Source: Fictibacillus fluitans (GTDB taxonomy: Bacteria; Bacillota; Bacilli; Bacillales; Fictibacillaceae). From it: a DNA stretch of 64,000 bases. A model generated the notes under the pieces. The model was not told the DNA's origin and searched no databases. It saw nothing but the letters and a program-made list of their open reading frames with translations. The translations under genes were made by a program, and so were the position numbers. Positions 1-8,130 of the stretch are shown here, one piece after another. The stretch's first letter is position 1. Each line of letters opens with the position of its first letter. The DNA lies in contig NZ_JAUHTR010000005.1 of the NCBI RefSeq assembly GCF_030418125.1, positions 186,001 to 250,000 of the forward strand. The letters run 5' to 3'.

Positions 1-1
1 G

Positions 2-961
2 GGAGACCAAACCCAAACCAATTCACAAGGTCAGTCAGGGTCTACACTAACCCAAACACAAAATCCGACTCAAACAGGGGGAACGGTTACACAAGAACAA
101 AACCCAACCCAGACTCAAACGGGTACTGCCACTCAAACTCAACAAGCAAATCCCACGAATAACGGAACCGCCGATGTTACCCAAACGGTTAGTGGGGTGA
201 CAGTCAATGTTCCTGTTACTGTTGATGTAAGTTGTGGTTGTAATGAAAAGAAAGAGAAATTTGGCAGTAAGAATAATAAAGATTGTTGTGACTGCTGTGC
301 ACGAGCATTGGGCAATTTGCTTAGACAAATCCAACCCATTCAAATTACAAATTTAGAGACCATAAATATTTATCTAACAAATGGTCTTGCTTTACCCGCT
401 AACCCGATACCTGGGCAAACGATAACTAATGTAAATGATTGTGCGACTGTATCATTTGCTACAGGTCCTGTAGTTACTACACCTTCTACAATTGCTCAAT
501 TATGTAAAGTTGCGGGTTTTTCTACAACTGGAGCGAACTTAGTGGCATTCCTAACTAATTTTGCAAATACTTGTACCAATAATACTGGAGACACATGTGG
601 CTGTGGCTGTGGAAAATTTGATTGTGGGAATCAATTTTGTAACTGTAATACCTGCGCAAACGGAATAGGGGCACAATTAAGCTTGCTCACTGGGGCGGTA
701 GTTAATTTAATTATAGAAGGAGTGCCGACTGCCATCAATGGCGTGAGGATCCTTAAAGTTTGTGACTGTTTAGCCTTTTTTATAGATGATGCTGCTTCTA
801 CGATATATGTATTTACCTTGTGTTCTATCGAAGCATTTACTCCTGCCACCACTACTAGCACCCCTTTACAACCTCCACAAACGCCGCCAGGAACTCCCAT
901 AATTACATTGCTCCCTTGTTGCTCGGAAAGTAGCCATAAAAGAAGGAAAAGAAGAAAATGA
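2..961 (+). CDS. Cys-rich protein with Thr/Gln-repeat N-terminus, probable spore-surface protein (5' partial)
   Basis: The reading frame is open to the window edge, so the start lies upstream; the first whole codon is at base 2. The visible N-terminal 65 or so residues are a low-complexity tract built on TQTQ, NPTQT and TGT words. This is followed by a Cys-rich block (CGC, then CCDCCARALGNLLRQIQ), a hydrophobic beta-rich middle, a second Cys cluster (CGCGCGKFDCG..CNCNTC), a Pro/Thr stretch and a basic tail KRRKRRK. Clustered Cys followed by an amphipathic LLRQI helix recalls Bacillus coat and exosporium proteins; that is a resemblance, not a family match. A terminator follows the stop at once, so it ends its transcript. 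No signal peptide can be judged because the true N-terminus is missing. Confidence 0.7.
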   Translation, partial: GDQTQTNSQGQSGSTLTQTQNPTQTGGTVTQEQNPTQTQTGTATQTQQANPTNNGTADVTQTVSGVTVNVPVTVDVSCGCNEKKEKFGSKNNKDCCDCCARALGNLLRQIQPIQITNLETINIYLTNGLALPANPIPGQTITNVNDCATVSFATGPVVTTPSTIAQLCKVAGFSTTGANLVAFLTNFANTCTNNTGDTCGCGCGKFDCGNQFCNCNTCANGIGAQLSLLTGAVVNLIIEGVPTAINGVRILKVCDCLAFFIDDAASTIYVFTLCSIEAFTPATTTSTPLQPPQTPPGTPIITLLPCCSESSHKRRKRRK

Positions 962-986
962 GGTGCCAATTGGCACCCTATTTTTC
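962..986 (+). terminator. Terminator after the Cys-rich gene
   Basis: GGTGCCAATTGGCACC is a perfect palindrome starting one base after the stop codon and followed by CTATTTTTC. It fits a short Rho-independent terminator for the upstream gene. The convergent small gene ends inside it. Confidence 0.6.
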
Positions 987-1316
987 ATGAAGGTGACCAT
1001 TCATTTTTTTCAAGTGCTCATTAACATTTTTTATTATTTGCTCACTTAAAGCTTTTCCATCAATAACTGCCTCTGGTGTTAACTCATTAGAACTTACTTC
1101 TTTACCGTTTATAAAATGCTTACTTTGTGTTGTAGAAGAGGTATTATTTTTTACTATGGTTTGGTTTGTGCTGTTTCTAAGTTGTTCCATTTTTTTGTCA
1201 GTTAATTGTTCAATTTCTTTTAAAAACTTGGTCTTAATTTCGCAAAGTTCTTCCTCTAATCCATGTAAAAAATCATCTCTAATCTTCTCTAGGTCGTTTT
1301 TATTTATTGAATCCAA
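978..1316 (-). CDS. Small hypothetical coiled-coil protein
   Basis: 112 residues starting at a TTG codon, with AGGAGG seven bases upstream, which decides the start. The N-terminal 60 residues are charged and heptad-like (FLHGLEEELCEIKTKFLKEIEQL), suggesting a coiled coil. A Ser/Thr/Asn linker follows, then a second short helical segment. There are no membrane segments, no signal peptide and no motif I recognise. It converges on the Cys-rich spore-surface candidate; whether it shares that role is a guess from position only. Function unknown. Confidence 0.65.
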   Translation of the reverse strand: MDSINKNDLEKIRDDFLHGLEEELCEIKTKFLKEIEQLTDKKMEQLRNSTNQTIVKNNTSSTTQSKHFINGKEVSSNELTPEAVIDGKALSEQIIKNVNEHLKKMNGHLHEK

Positions 1317-1770
1317 AATAAATCCTCCTAGCTACTCATATATGGGTTAGTTTATGACTGAAGGATAAATCTGTTCAAACAAACAATAAAAATAAATTTA
1401 AAAATCTTTTCGTAACATTTTTAGAAATCATAATTCTTTCAGATAAAAGCTTGCATTTTACTAATCAAAGGGTTGTGTTAATTACACAGAAATCCTAACA
1501 GGTCAGAGCCGCAATCTCTGTCAAAACGATCGTAGTTGTGACATAAAAAACCTACTTTAACAATATAGCCTGTGGAAATGCCCTTAAACCACAATAAACA
1601 ATAGGTCAAGTGAGCTGAACCGATGCAGAAAATCAGCGTAGCAATCATGAGACAAGGTCTATCTTACTGCTGTTTTCTGACTGGATTGCAAGCCTTAGAG
1701 AGTGGGAACGACTCCGTGCAGTAACAGTTCGGTTGGAGTTTCGGTTGGTTACGGCCAATAGTGCTTGTTA

Positions 1771-2386
1771 TTATGTATGTGGGCGAAACTAAAAATTTGT
1801 ATTAACCATGATATTCATATTATTTGCTTAGACAACCATAGTGTTGAAGGTAACATACAGAACTTTGGTTTATACGCCTGGATATTCGAAACTGAATCAA
1901 CAAACAGTAGCCGCCGTAACAAATAAGCCAAGAAGGTCAAGGCAAAGCGTGGGCTGTTTATAAGATCCAATCCTCCCTATGACTATCGTTTCGAGGATGG
2001 TTACCTTAAAATCAAAGAAGATGACACTCCCGCTGTTGTCCGACGTATCTTTCAGGATTATTTAAGCGGAAACGGCATGGATTCCATTGCCAAATCTTTA
2101 ACCAAAGAAGGCATTCCCACTCCCAGCCAAGTAGTATCGAGTACCGGGAGCTGACCGAACAAAAACTAAAGAACCTGCAAGCAGATAAAATTCAACTTGA
2201 AGAGCAGATCCAGGAATGTTCAAATGAAAATTTTGTTTACAATCTTGGTGATAAGCTAACAAAGGTTCTCAAACTCAAGGAACTCACTCCCAGGTTCTTC
2301 ATTCACTGGTTGATAAAGTTATCTGTAAACAAGACGGCAGCATTTGTATCCAATACAGCTTTGTTAATCCATTTCAAGAAACTTAA
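1771..2386 (+). pseudogene. Remnant of a large serine recombinase
   Basis: Translated in pieces, the region matches a serine integrase/resolvase-family protein. Around 1774-1923 the frame gives the end of the catalytic domain (WAKLKICINHDIHIICLDN..., then YAWIFETESTNSSRRNK). An in-frame TAA lies at 1924. The same frame then gives the recombinase domain (RGLFIRSNPPYDYRFEDGY... RRIFQDYLSGNGMDSIAKS... GIPTPSQV) up to a stop at 2152. A second frame gives a coiled-coil piece (YRELTEQKLKNLQADKIQLE) and a third the C-terminus (LVDKVICKQDGSICIQYS), ending at 2384-2386. The N-terminus and zinc-ribbon part are missing. It is a dead mobile-element integrase, probably a scar of a lost prophage or conjugative element. 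Confidence 0.85.
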
Positions 2387-2418
2387 AAAAGGCAACACCC
2401 ATAAGGGTTAGTTGCCTT
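2385..2418 (-). terminator. Terminator of rlmCD
   Basis: GGCAAC..CCC ATAA GGG..GTTGCC stem flanked by A-runs on one side and TTTT on the other. On the minus strand it overlaps the last codons of rlmCD and is followed by TTTTTT. The plus strand also ends in CTTTT, so it may work both ways. Confidence 0.75.
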
Positions 2419-3796
2419 CTTTTAAAATGAGTTGCGAGATACACTCCACATGCGTCGTCTGCGGGAACATATCAACCGGCTGTACTTCCAGTGTCTTAAA
2501 TCCGCCATCTTCCAAGATTCTTAAGTCCCTTGCGAGTGTAGATGGATTACAGCTAACATACACCACGCGTTTAGGCTTCATTTCAATAATGGTTTGAAGC
2601 AATGCTTCGTCACAGCCTTTGCGCGGCGGGTCAACAACGATTACGTCCGGCGTGATGCCTTGCTCTTTCCATTTTGGAATGACAACTTCAGATTCTCCGA
2701 CGGCGAACTCGGCGTTATCAAGGTTGTTCAGTTCGGCGTTTCGTTTCGCGTCTTCAATCGCTTCCGGCACAATTTCGACGCCGTACACCTTTTTCGCTTT
2801 TTGCGCGAGAAATAATGAAATGGTTCCGATGCCGCAATACGCATCAATGACCGTTTCGTCTCCTGTCAGCTCTGCGTATTTCAATGCCTGATTATACAGG
2901 ACCTTTGTTTGCTGCGGGTTGATCTGGTAGAACGAACGGGCGGAAATGGCGAATTTAATATCGCCGATATAATCATAAATGTATTCAGAGCCCCAGAGGA
3001 CCTTTGTTTCGTCGCCAAAAATAACGTTGGTTTTCTTCGTGTTAACGTTTTGCACAACCGACTTGAGCTGCGGAAGGGAATTCACGATGTCTTCCACAAT
3101 TTTTTTGCGGTTCGGCAGATCTTTGCCATTGGTCACCAGTACAATCATAAGCTCGTTCGTCGTTTTGCCGAAGCGGACAATCACATGGCGGACTATGCCT
3201 TTATGACGCGCTTCATCATACGGCGTGATGCCATATTTATTCAGGATCTCTTTGACCACCTGGATCGCTTCATCCGCGGTATCGCCTGTAATTATGCAGG
3301 TATCCATTTCCACGATTTCATGGCTGCGCTTTTGATAGAACCCTGTAATTAGACGGCCTTCTCGTTCACCGACTGGCACCTGGGCTTTGTTTCGGTAGCG
3401 CCACGGCTCGTCCCCCATGCCAAGAGTCGGCAGCACCGGAACATTCTCGATCTTTCCGATACGCTGGAGCACGTCTTTTACCTGCTTGCGTTTGAACTCT
3501 AGCTGTCCCGGATAAGACAGGTGCTGAATCTGGCAGCCTCCGCAGCCTTTTTTATAAACCGGGCATGGCGGGTCCACCCTGTCCGGGCTTTCTTCTATCA
3601 CTTCCATCAACCGGCCGAAGCCGTATCCTTTTTTCACACCGACCACCTTAACCATGGCGCGCTCGCCCGGCAGGCCGTTCGGAACAAACAGCGGAAACCC
3701 CTCTACCTTCGCCACACCGGATCCGTCGTGGGTTAAGTCGGAGAATTCCACTTCATATACTTCATTTTTTGAAACCGGCGCATTCGCCTTTGCCAT
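2408..3796 (-). CDS. rlmCD: 23S rRNA (uracil-5-)-methyltransferase RlmCD
   Basis: 462-residue SAM-dependent RNA m5U methyltransferase of the TrmA/RlmD family. An N-terminal TRAM domain (about 10-70) is followed by the four Cys of a [4Fe-4S] cluster (C78, C85, C88 and C167). The Rossmann methyltransferase domain has the SAM loop [23 protein letters not shown] and the catalytic Cys416 in [13 protein letters not shown], with a C-terminal HVEC carrying the general-base Glu452. In B. subtilis the single RlmCD enzyme methylates two 23S rRNA uridines (U747 and U1939); equivalence here is by family. dgkB lies just upstream as in other Bacillaceae, but it has its own terminator, and a promoter sits directly before rlmCD. 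Confidence 0.93.
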   Translation of the reverse strand: MAKANAPVSKNEVYEVEFSDLTHDGSGVAKVEGFPLFVPNGLPGERAMVKVVGVKKGYGFGRLMEVIEESPDRVDPPCPVYKKGCGGCQIQHLSYPGQLEFKRKQVKDVLQRIGKIENVPVLPTLGMGDEPWRYRNKAQVPVGEREGRLITGFYQKRSHEIVEMDTCIITGDTADEAIQVVKEILNKYGITPYDEARHKGIVRHVIVRFGKTTNELMIVLVTNGKDLPNRKKIVEDIVNSLPQLKSVVQNVNTKKTNVIFGDETKVLWGSEYIYDYIGDIKFAISARSFYQINPQQTKVLYNQALKYAELTGDETVIDAYCGIGTISLFLAQKAKKVYGVEIVPEAIEDAKRNAELNNLDNAEFAVGESEVVIPKWKEQGITPDVIVVDPPRKGCDEALLQTIIEMKPKRVVYVSCNPSTLARDLRILEDGGFKTLEVQPVDMFPQTTHVECISQLILKEGN

Positions 3797-3830
3797 TGTA
3801 CATCGTTCCTTTATCTTCAGTTCTTTCCTG

Positions 3831-3885
3831 ATTGTAGCATACCTGGCACTTCTTAAACGATCGTTTAAATGAAACGCTTGTTTAA
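3831..3885 (-). promoter_or_regulatory. rlmCD promoter region with palindromic operator candidate
   Basis: On the minus strand an extended -10 (TATGC then TACAAT, plus-strand 3831-3836) lies about 35 bases before the rlmCD start. Over its -35 position lies the perfect 16-bp palindrome TTAAACGATCGTTTAA (3853-3868). A second, degenerate copy AAACGCTTGTTTAA lies at 3872-3885, 17 bases away from the matching part of the first. Symmetry, tandem arrangement and position suggest a repressor site; the regulator is unknown. Confidence 0.5.
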
Positions 3886-3926
3886 CCTACTCTCAAGTAT
3901 ACCCTTATGCCAATTCCCCTAACGGC

Positions 3927-3960
3927 AAAAAAAGATGAGACTCTCTTATAGAGTCCCATC
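3927..3960 (-). terminator. Terminator of dgkB
   Basis: On the minus strand GATGGGACTCT ATAA GAGAGTCTCATC forms an 11-bp stem followed by TTTTTTT. It overlaps the end of dgkB. Confidence 0.85.
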
Positions 3961-4866
3961 CCCTGTAATTTGAACGCGATCTTTTGGCACAAGCATTTGG
4001 AAGTGGTGGCGAAGGTTAACAAATTCGCCCGGCAGAAGTCCGCCGAACTCGCCATCCAGGTTGAGCTGCATTTTATCCGTTGGACGTACCTTGACCCTGT
4101 TGGCTTTCGTGTAGACAACATGGTCATCATTCACATGCTCGCCGCGCAGGGCAAGTGTTGCGATGCGGACAAATTCAGCCAGGTTCGTTTTCTTCAAAAT
4201 GATGAGGTCAAACATGCCATCGTTAAACTCGGAAGTTGGCGCGAGTTTTTCAAAACCGCCGATGGAGTTCGTGTTGGCCACGAGAAACAGCATGATTTCG
4301 CCCTGGAACAGCTTGCCGTCATATTCGATTTCAACATAGGTCGGACGAATGGATGGCAGCATCTCGATGCCTTTCAGGAAATACGCGAGCTGGCCAATCA
4401 TCGTTTTCAGCTTGCTTGGCACTTCATACGTAAGCTCGGTAATGCGGCCGCCGCCGGCAATGTTGATAAAATACTTTTCATTCACTTTTCCGATATCCAC
4501 AGGAATCTCCGCACCCTGACAAAGCACGTCGCATGCGCCTTCAATCGTACGCGGAACACCCAGCGCACGGGCGAAGTCGTTCGTTGTTCCGGTCGGAATG
4601 ATGCCAAGCTTAGGACGCGCCTCCAGATCGGCCAGACCGTTGACCACTTCATAAATCGTACCGTCACCGCCAGCGGCTATGACAAGGTCAAATCCTCGTT
4701 CACCGGCAAGCTTAGCCGCTTTTGTGGCAGAGCCTTCCTCCGGTGTTGTGGCATGAGTGGATGTTTCATAGCCTGCGATTTCCAGGCGTTCCAGAATATA
4801 CGGAAGCTGCTTTTTAATCGCTTCTCTTCCTGATGTGGGATTGTATATAAGTCGAGCACGTTTCAT
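3946..4866 (-). CDS. dgkB: Diacylglycerol kinase DgkB
   Basis: 306 residues, soluble, of the DAGK_cat lipid kinase family. The N-terminal nucleotide-binding lobe carries IYNPTSGR near the start and the signature GGDGT at 66-70, followed by GIIPTGTTNDFARALG. The C-terminal beta-sandwich contains the NIAGGG and NTNSIGGF loops. The enzyme phosphorylates diacylglycerol released by lipoteichoic acid synthesis so that it returns to the phospholipid pool, acting at the inner membrane face. Length and gene neighbourhood match B. subtilis DgkB (YerQ). A plausible AGGTG site precedes the ATG. Confidence 0.92.
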   Translation of the reverse strand: MKRARLIYNPTSGREAIKKQLPYILERLEIAGYETSTHATTPEEGSATKAAKLAGERGFDLVIAAGGDGTIYEVVNGLADLEARPKLGIIPTGTTNDFARALGVPRTIEGACDVLCQGAEIPVDIGKVNEKYFINIAGGGRITELTYEVPSKLKTMIGQLAYFLKGIEMLPSIRPTYVEIEYDGKLFQGEIMLFLVANTNSIGGFEKLAPTSEFNDGMFDLIILKKTNLAEFVRIATLALRGEHVNDDHVVYTKANRVKVRPTDKMQLNLDGEFGGLLPGEFVNLRHHFQMLVPKDRVQITGDGTL

Positions 4867-4924
4867 AGTTTCACCTGATTTACTTTTCTAATGGTTTTTA
4901 TATAAATAGGATATGCCGTAACCA

Positions 4925-4950
4925 GAAAAAACAGCCCATAATTGGACTGC
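4925..4950 (-). terminator. Terminator of the SMR operon
   Basis: Minus-strand CAGTCCA ATTA TGGGCTG (one G-T pair) followed by TTTTTTC, about 65 bases after the last SMR gene. Confidence 0.65.
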
Positions 4951-5013
4951 CTAATACCATCTCTTATTATAGTGATTCCCCTTCAAAAAAGCAAAACCGA
5001 AAATAGGAAATAT

Positions 5014-5328
5014 TTATGAAATCAGTTTCAATCCAATTCCTGCGGCCACAACCATGGACATGAATAAAATCCGCTTCCAGTCCCTTGATTCTCCGTAAAA
5101 AAACATGCCGACAAGCACTCCGCCCACGGTTCCGATACCCGTCCAGACGGCATAGGCCGTTCCCATGGACAGGCTTTGCATGGCCATCGAAAGAAACGAG
5201 AAGCTGCACACAAATCCGAGAATCAGAACGAAAATGGACAGGAAGTTTTTCTTTCTGGAGATCCGGTTCATCCCGATGACGCCTAATACTTCAAACGATC
5301 CTGCAATCACAACATATAGCCAGCCCAT
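5014..5328 (-). CDS. SMR-family efflux subunit (second of a pair)
   Basis: 104 residues with four predicted membrane helices and the small multidrug resistance signature: a conserved Glu in helix 1 (SFEVLGVIGMN) and GTAYAVWTGIGTVG in helix 3. It starts within the stop of the preceding SMR gene (TAATG overlap), so the two are translationally coupled and very likely form an asymmetric heterodimer, as in YkkCD or YvdSR of B. subtilis. Such pairs export small cations or guanidinium-type compounds by proton antiport. No guanidine riboswitch is visible upstream; a TetR gene is there instead, favouring the YvdTSR-type arrangement. Substrate unknown. Confidence 0.88.
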   Translation of the reverse strand: MGWLYVVIAGSFEVLGVIGMNRISRKKNFLSIFVLILGFVCSFSFLSMAMQSLSMGTAYAVWTGIGTVGGVLVGMFFYGESRDWKRILFMSMVVAAGIGLKLIS

Positions 5329-5669
5329 TACGCTTCACTCCCTTTCGCTTCAGGTTCTCCGGTTACGGCTTTCAATCCCATGACGCCGACAAGCAGCAGC
5401 GCGATCAGCGAGACTTTTGCCCAGCTGAACGGCACCCCAAAGAACAGCATTTCCGCAAGCACGGTTCCCGCTGTCCCGAGACCGGTAAATACCGCATAAA
5501 CGGTTCCGACCGGCAATTTATTTAAACACGGTATTAATAGAAAGAAACTCACAACGATCACAAGACCGGTTGCCGTCCACTCAAGCGGTGTACTTGCATG
5601 CTTCAGCCCGCTCACCCAGAATACTTCAAGCAATCCTCCCATGATAACCAAAAACCAATATCGATTCAT
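5328..5669 (-). CDS. SMR-family efflux subunit (first of a pair)
   Basis: 113 residues and four membrane helices, with Glu in helix 1 (GGLLEVFWVSGLKHA) and GTVYAVFTGLGTAGTV in helix 3. The C-terminus is longer and charged (GEPEAKGSEA), typical of one partner in paired SMR systems. A good AGAGGTGAAGGGTA site precedes the ATG. It lies 13 bases after the TetR gene and overlaps the second SMR gene by one base, so the three form one operon, tetR-smr-smr, probably induced by the pump substrate through the repressor. Confidence 0.88.
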   Translation of the reverse strand: MNRYWFLVIMGGLLEVFWVSGLKHASTPLEWTATGLVIVVSFFLLIPCLNKLPVGTVYAVFTGLGTAGTVLAEMLFFGVPFSWAKVSLIALLLVGVMGLKAVTGEPEAKGSEA

Positions 5670-5682
5670 TACCCTTCACCTC

Positions 5683-6258
5683 TTAATTAAATAACGCACG
5701 TTCGTACATATACCATGATGACTGCAGCCGTTCTTCTGCCCGGTCGTTTCCGCCATACAGCATCTCGACAAACACGCCGTCCAAAAGTGCAATATACGCT
5801 TTGGCCGCCTGCTTAATATCCAGGTTTTGCATTTCAGGAAGACGCATTTTCGCTTCCTCAAATTCCTGAAGCAGCAGCTCTTCCATTTGATCGAGATAAC
5901 GGTATACGTATTCAATGATCTGCTGCTGCAGATGTTCCGGCGGAAAGAAAGATGTCCGCAGCCAGAACTTCGCCCGTTCATCCTGTTCGTAGCTTTCCTT
6001 TTGCAGCTTCAGGTAGCCATACAGCTTTTTCTTAAACGATTGGCCGCAATTTTTTATATAATCGATCGCCTGCTCCCACTCGTTCTGAACCGCTTCTTCC
6101 GTTACAGCCAAAAACAATTCATCCTTGTTTTTAAAATGGGCATAGATGGAGGGCTTCTTGATCCCCACATCGGCCGCAATCATGGCAAGCGATGCCCCGC
6201 TGTATCCGTGATTGGCAAAATGAGTGAGCGCCACGGCTTTAATTTTATCTGCTGTCAT
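5683..6258 (-). CDS. TetR/AcrR-family repressor of the SMR pair
   Basis: About 191 residues. The N-terminal helix-turn-helix is clear (ALTHFANHGYSGASLAMIAA DVGIKKPSIYAHFKNKDELF, residues 8-47) and is followed by an all-helical ligand-binding domain. Two starts are possible, GTG at 6267 and ATG at 6258; I prefer the ATG, which has AGGTG six bases upstream. It is the first gene of the operon with the SMR pair. A near-palindromic operator lies directly in front, between the -10 element and the start, so autorepression is likely. Closest arrangement known to me is B. subtilis yvdT-yvdS-yvdR. The ligand is unknown. Confidence 0.9.
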   Translation of the reverse strand: MTADKIKAVALTHFANHGYSGASLAMIAADVGIKKPSIYAHFKNKDELFLAVTEEAVQNEWEQAIDYIKNCGQSFKKKLYGYLKLQKESYEQDERAKFWLRTSFFPPEHLQQQIIEYVYRYLDQMEELLLQEFEEAKMRLPEMQNLDIKQAAKAYIALLDGVFVEMLYGGNDRAEERLQSSWYMYERALFN

Positions 6259-6267
6259 ATTCAACAC

Positions 6268-6319
6268 CTACCTACCGTTCGTTAGGTAGGATTTTCTCAC
6301 AAACTGTCACCTCTGTCAA
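6268..6319 (-). promoter_or_regulatory. Promoter and TetR operator of the SMR operon
   Basis: Minus-strand sigma-A type promoter: TTGACA (plus 6314-6319), 17-base spacer, GAAAAT (6291-6296). Just downstream, 6268-6289 is a 22-bp imperfect inverted repeat with outer arms CTACCTA and TAGGTAG around a CG..CG core. The position is ideal for repression by the adjacent TetR protein. Confidence 0.7.
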
Positions 6320-6396
6320 AGCAAATGCTTCAGGAAGGGATTTACCTGGCCAGACGAGAACATAAAGAAGGGAGCTTACAAAAGGAGAGAATATGA

Positions 6397-6891
6397 ATGA
6401 ACACTGTCGATCTAACATTTCGCTTATCCAACCGCCATGACTATCCGCAGCTGACAGAGCTTGAAAATTTAGTATGGAATAAGGAGAACTCCCCGGCGGA
6501 GATCCAGTACGCCTCCACCGAGGAATATGCTCAGCACTTCCCGGAAGGCAGCCAGATGTTAGCTGTATCCGATGGGCGTGTGTGCGGGTGTTTTTCCTAC
6601 CGGATTCCCACACACCTTGAAAGCAACAGGCATGTTGCCGAGCTGGCTCTTGCCATCCACCCCGACTTTCAGGGACAGGGCGTGGCCCGGGCCCTCATGA
6701 AGGCAGGCGAAGAATGGATGAAACGCCTTGGGAAAACCAAGCTTTCGCTCCGTGTGATGGCAACAAATCCGAAGGCAATCCGCTTTTATGTAAGATACGG
6801 TTTTGTCCGCCAAGGGACTTTGGTCAACGAATTTCTCATCAACGGACAGTATGTGGATGACATCATGATGTATAAGATGCTGGAGGACTAG
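6397..6891 (+). CDS. GNAT-family N-acetyltransferase
   Basis: 164 residues, a single GNAT domain. The acetyl-CoA-binding motif A is ALAIHPDFQGQGVARALMKAG (about 86-106) and motif B covers NPKAIRFYVRYGFVRQG. AAAGGAGAG precedes the ATG. It is divergent from the TetR-SMR operon and stands alone. Similar proteins acetylate small molecules or protein N-termini; the substrate cannot be read from sequence. Confidence 0.85.
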   Translation: MNTVDLTFRLSNRHDYPQLTELENLVWNKENSPAEIQYASTEEYAQHFPEGSQMLAVSDGRVCGCFSYRIPTHLESNRHVAELALAIHPDFQGQGVARALMKAGEEWMKRLGKTKLSLRVMATNPKAIRFYVRYGFVRQGTLVNEFLINGQYVDDIMMYKMLED

Positions 6892-6957
6892 GGCAGAACT
6901 GATTGTACAGCCTGCTTCTCCAATCGTGAACAATTTGGGGATGTTGAAGGCTTTCCC

Positions 6958-6986
6958 TTGTTTTAACAATAGGTTACCGATACTAT
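6958..6986 (+). promoter_or_regulatory. Promoter of the YisL-like gene
   Basis: TTGTTT (6958-6963), a 17-base spacer and TACTAT (6981-6986), about 50 bases upstream of the TTG start. Good match to a sigma-A promoter. Confidence 0.6.
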
Positions 6987-7034
6987 TAATATGTGAAAAG
7001 GCACTTATTTTTTTTTGAAAAGGAGGAAATTTCG

Positions 7035-7364
7035 TTGTTCAATATTTTGTTGCAATCGCATTCCGGCTCATGGGCGATTCTGGTCATCTTATTTTTGATT
7101 ACATACTTCACCCGACAAAAGATCACTCTCATGCTGCAGCGCCTCTTTTACCTCATCATGATCGTGACCGGTGTAGGCATGCTCGTACAGTTGAACTTCC
7201 CGCTTCATTACGTGTTAAAAGGCATCCTCGCCATCGTGCTGATCGGCGTCATGGAAATGATGGTAGCCCGCAAGCGCAAAGGCAATCCGATGGCGGCGAT
7301 GTGGATCGTCCTCATCATCCTGCTGGCCCTTATTCTGCTGCTGGCTTACAACGTTATTGGTTAA
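7035..7364 (+). CDS. UPF0344 (YisL-like) small membrane protein
   Basis: 109 residues with four hydrophobic helices (ILVILFLITYF, LFYLIMIVTGVGML, VLKGILAIVLIGVMEMMV, MWIVLIILLALILLLAY). I use the TTG at 7035 because AAGGAGG lies eight bases before it; an in-frame ATG at 6993 has no such site. Length and the pattern RKRKGNP before the last helix fit the UPF0344/YisL family, whose function is not established. Single-gene transcript with its own promoter and a strong terminator. Confidence 0.8.
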   Translation: MFNILLQSHSGSWAILVILFLITYFTRQKITLMLQRLFYLIMIVTGVGMLVQLNFPLHYVLKGILAIVLIGVMEMMVARKRKGNPMAAMWIVLIILLALILLLAYNVIG

Positions 7365-7366
7365 AC

Positions 7367-7407
7367 AAAAAATCCGGCTTCCTCTTATCGAGGGCCGGAT
7401 TTTTTTC
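7367..7407. terminator. Bidirectional terminator between yisL-like and ubiX
   Basis: AAATCCGGC ... GCCGGATTT stem with A-run before and T-run after. It serves both convergent genes. Confidence 0.85.
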
Positions 7408-7409
7408 GT

Positions 7410-7982
7410 TTACTGTTGTGATTTTTTGATGCCGTCCCATCTTTTGGCGTCCGACATATGTATGCCAAACTGGTCCAATGCCCGGTATACAATGTGATTA
7501 ACAATATCATCAATGGTTTCGGGATGGTTATAAAACGCAGGCATCGGAGGGAAAATGATCGTCCCCATGCGTGAGAGCGACAGCATATTTTCCAGATGAA
7601 TATCATTCAGAGGCATCTCGCGCGTTAACAGCATCAGTTTTTTCCGTTCTTTTAAAATGACATCCGCCGCACGCGTCACCAGGTTATCTGCCAGTCCCAT
7701 ACGGATTGACGCTAATGTTTTCATACTGCACGGCGCCACAATCATCCCGTCCACCTGAAAGGAACCGCTGGAAATTCTGGCTCCCAGATCTTTATAAGAA
7801 TACGTATAGTCCGCCAGCTTCTCTACTTCCTGCGGTGTATACGAAGTTTCTACCTTAATTGTCGCAGCGGCCCAAGAAGACATGACCAAATGCGTCTCTA
7901 CCTCTGTATCTTTGAGAAGCTCCAGCAGCCGAATTCCAAAAATGGCCCCTGTTGCTCCAGACATTCCCACAATAATCTTCAT
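7410..7982 (-). CDS. ubiX: UbiX-family flavin prenyltransferase
   Basis: 190 residues. The N-terminal FMN-binding signature GMSGATGAIFGIRLLELL is at about 6-23, VAPCSMKTLASIRMG lies mid-protein, and IIFPPMPAFYNHP near 140. UbiX/Pad enzymes prenylate FMN to make the cofactor of UbiD-type decarboxylases. In B. subtilis the paralogue BsdB sits beside BsdC/BsdD; no UbiD partner is present here, so the enzyme must act with one elsewhere. It converges with the YisL-like gene. Confidence 0.88.
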   Translation of the reverse strand: MKIIVGMSGATGAIFGIRLLELLKDTEVETHLVMSSWAAATIKVETSYTPQEVEKLADYTYSYKDLGARISSGSFQVDGMIVAPCSMKTLASIRMGLADNLVTRAADVILKERKKLMLLTREMPLNDIHLENMLSLSRMGTIIFPPMPAFYNHPETIDDIVNHIVYRALDQFGIHMSDAKRWDGIKKSQQ

Positions 7983-8130
7983 CTATAGTTCTCCTTCTTT
8001 AATCAGCGAGTCTATATTTACCTTGTCATGTCCATTATACATAAAGGCTTATTATAGTCATAATATCTCTAGGATACTTCCTGGGCATTTCAATGAAGGA
8101 GGTGTAGTGTGTAGTTTACGTAATCAGGTT

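Noticed and set aside
1500-1770. Possible TnpB C-terminus or IS200/IS605-type guide-RNA region before the recombinase remnant (frame ending CGNALKPQ at 1595-1597).
   Set aside because: Only about eight residues look suggestive, a stop lies 17 codons upstream, and no zinc-ribbon or catalytic motif is visible.
5328-6319. Guanidine riboswitch before the SMR pair.
   Set aside because: The leader is short and fully taken by a promoter and TetR operator; no riboswitch motifs are visible.
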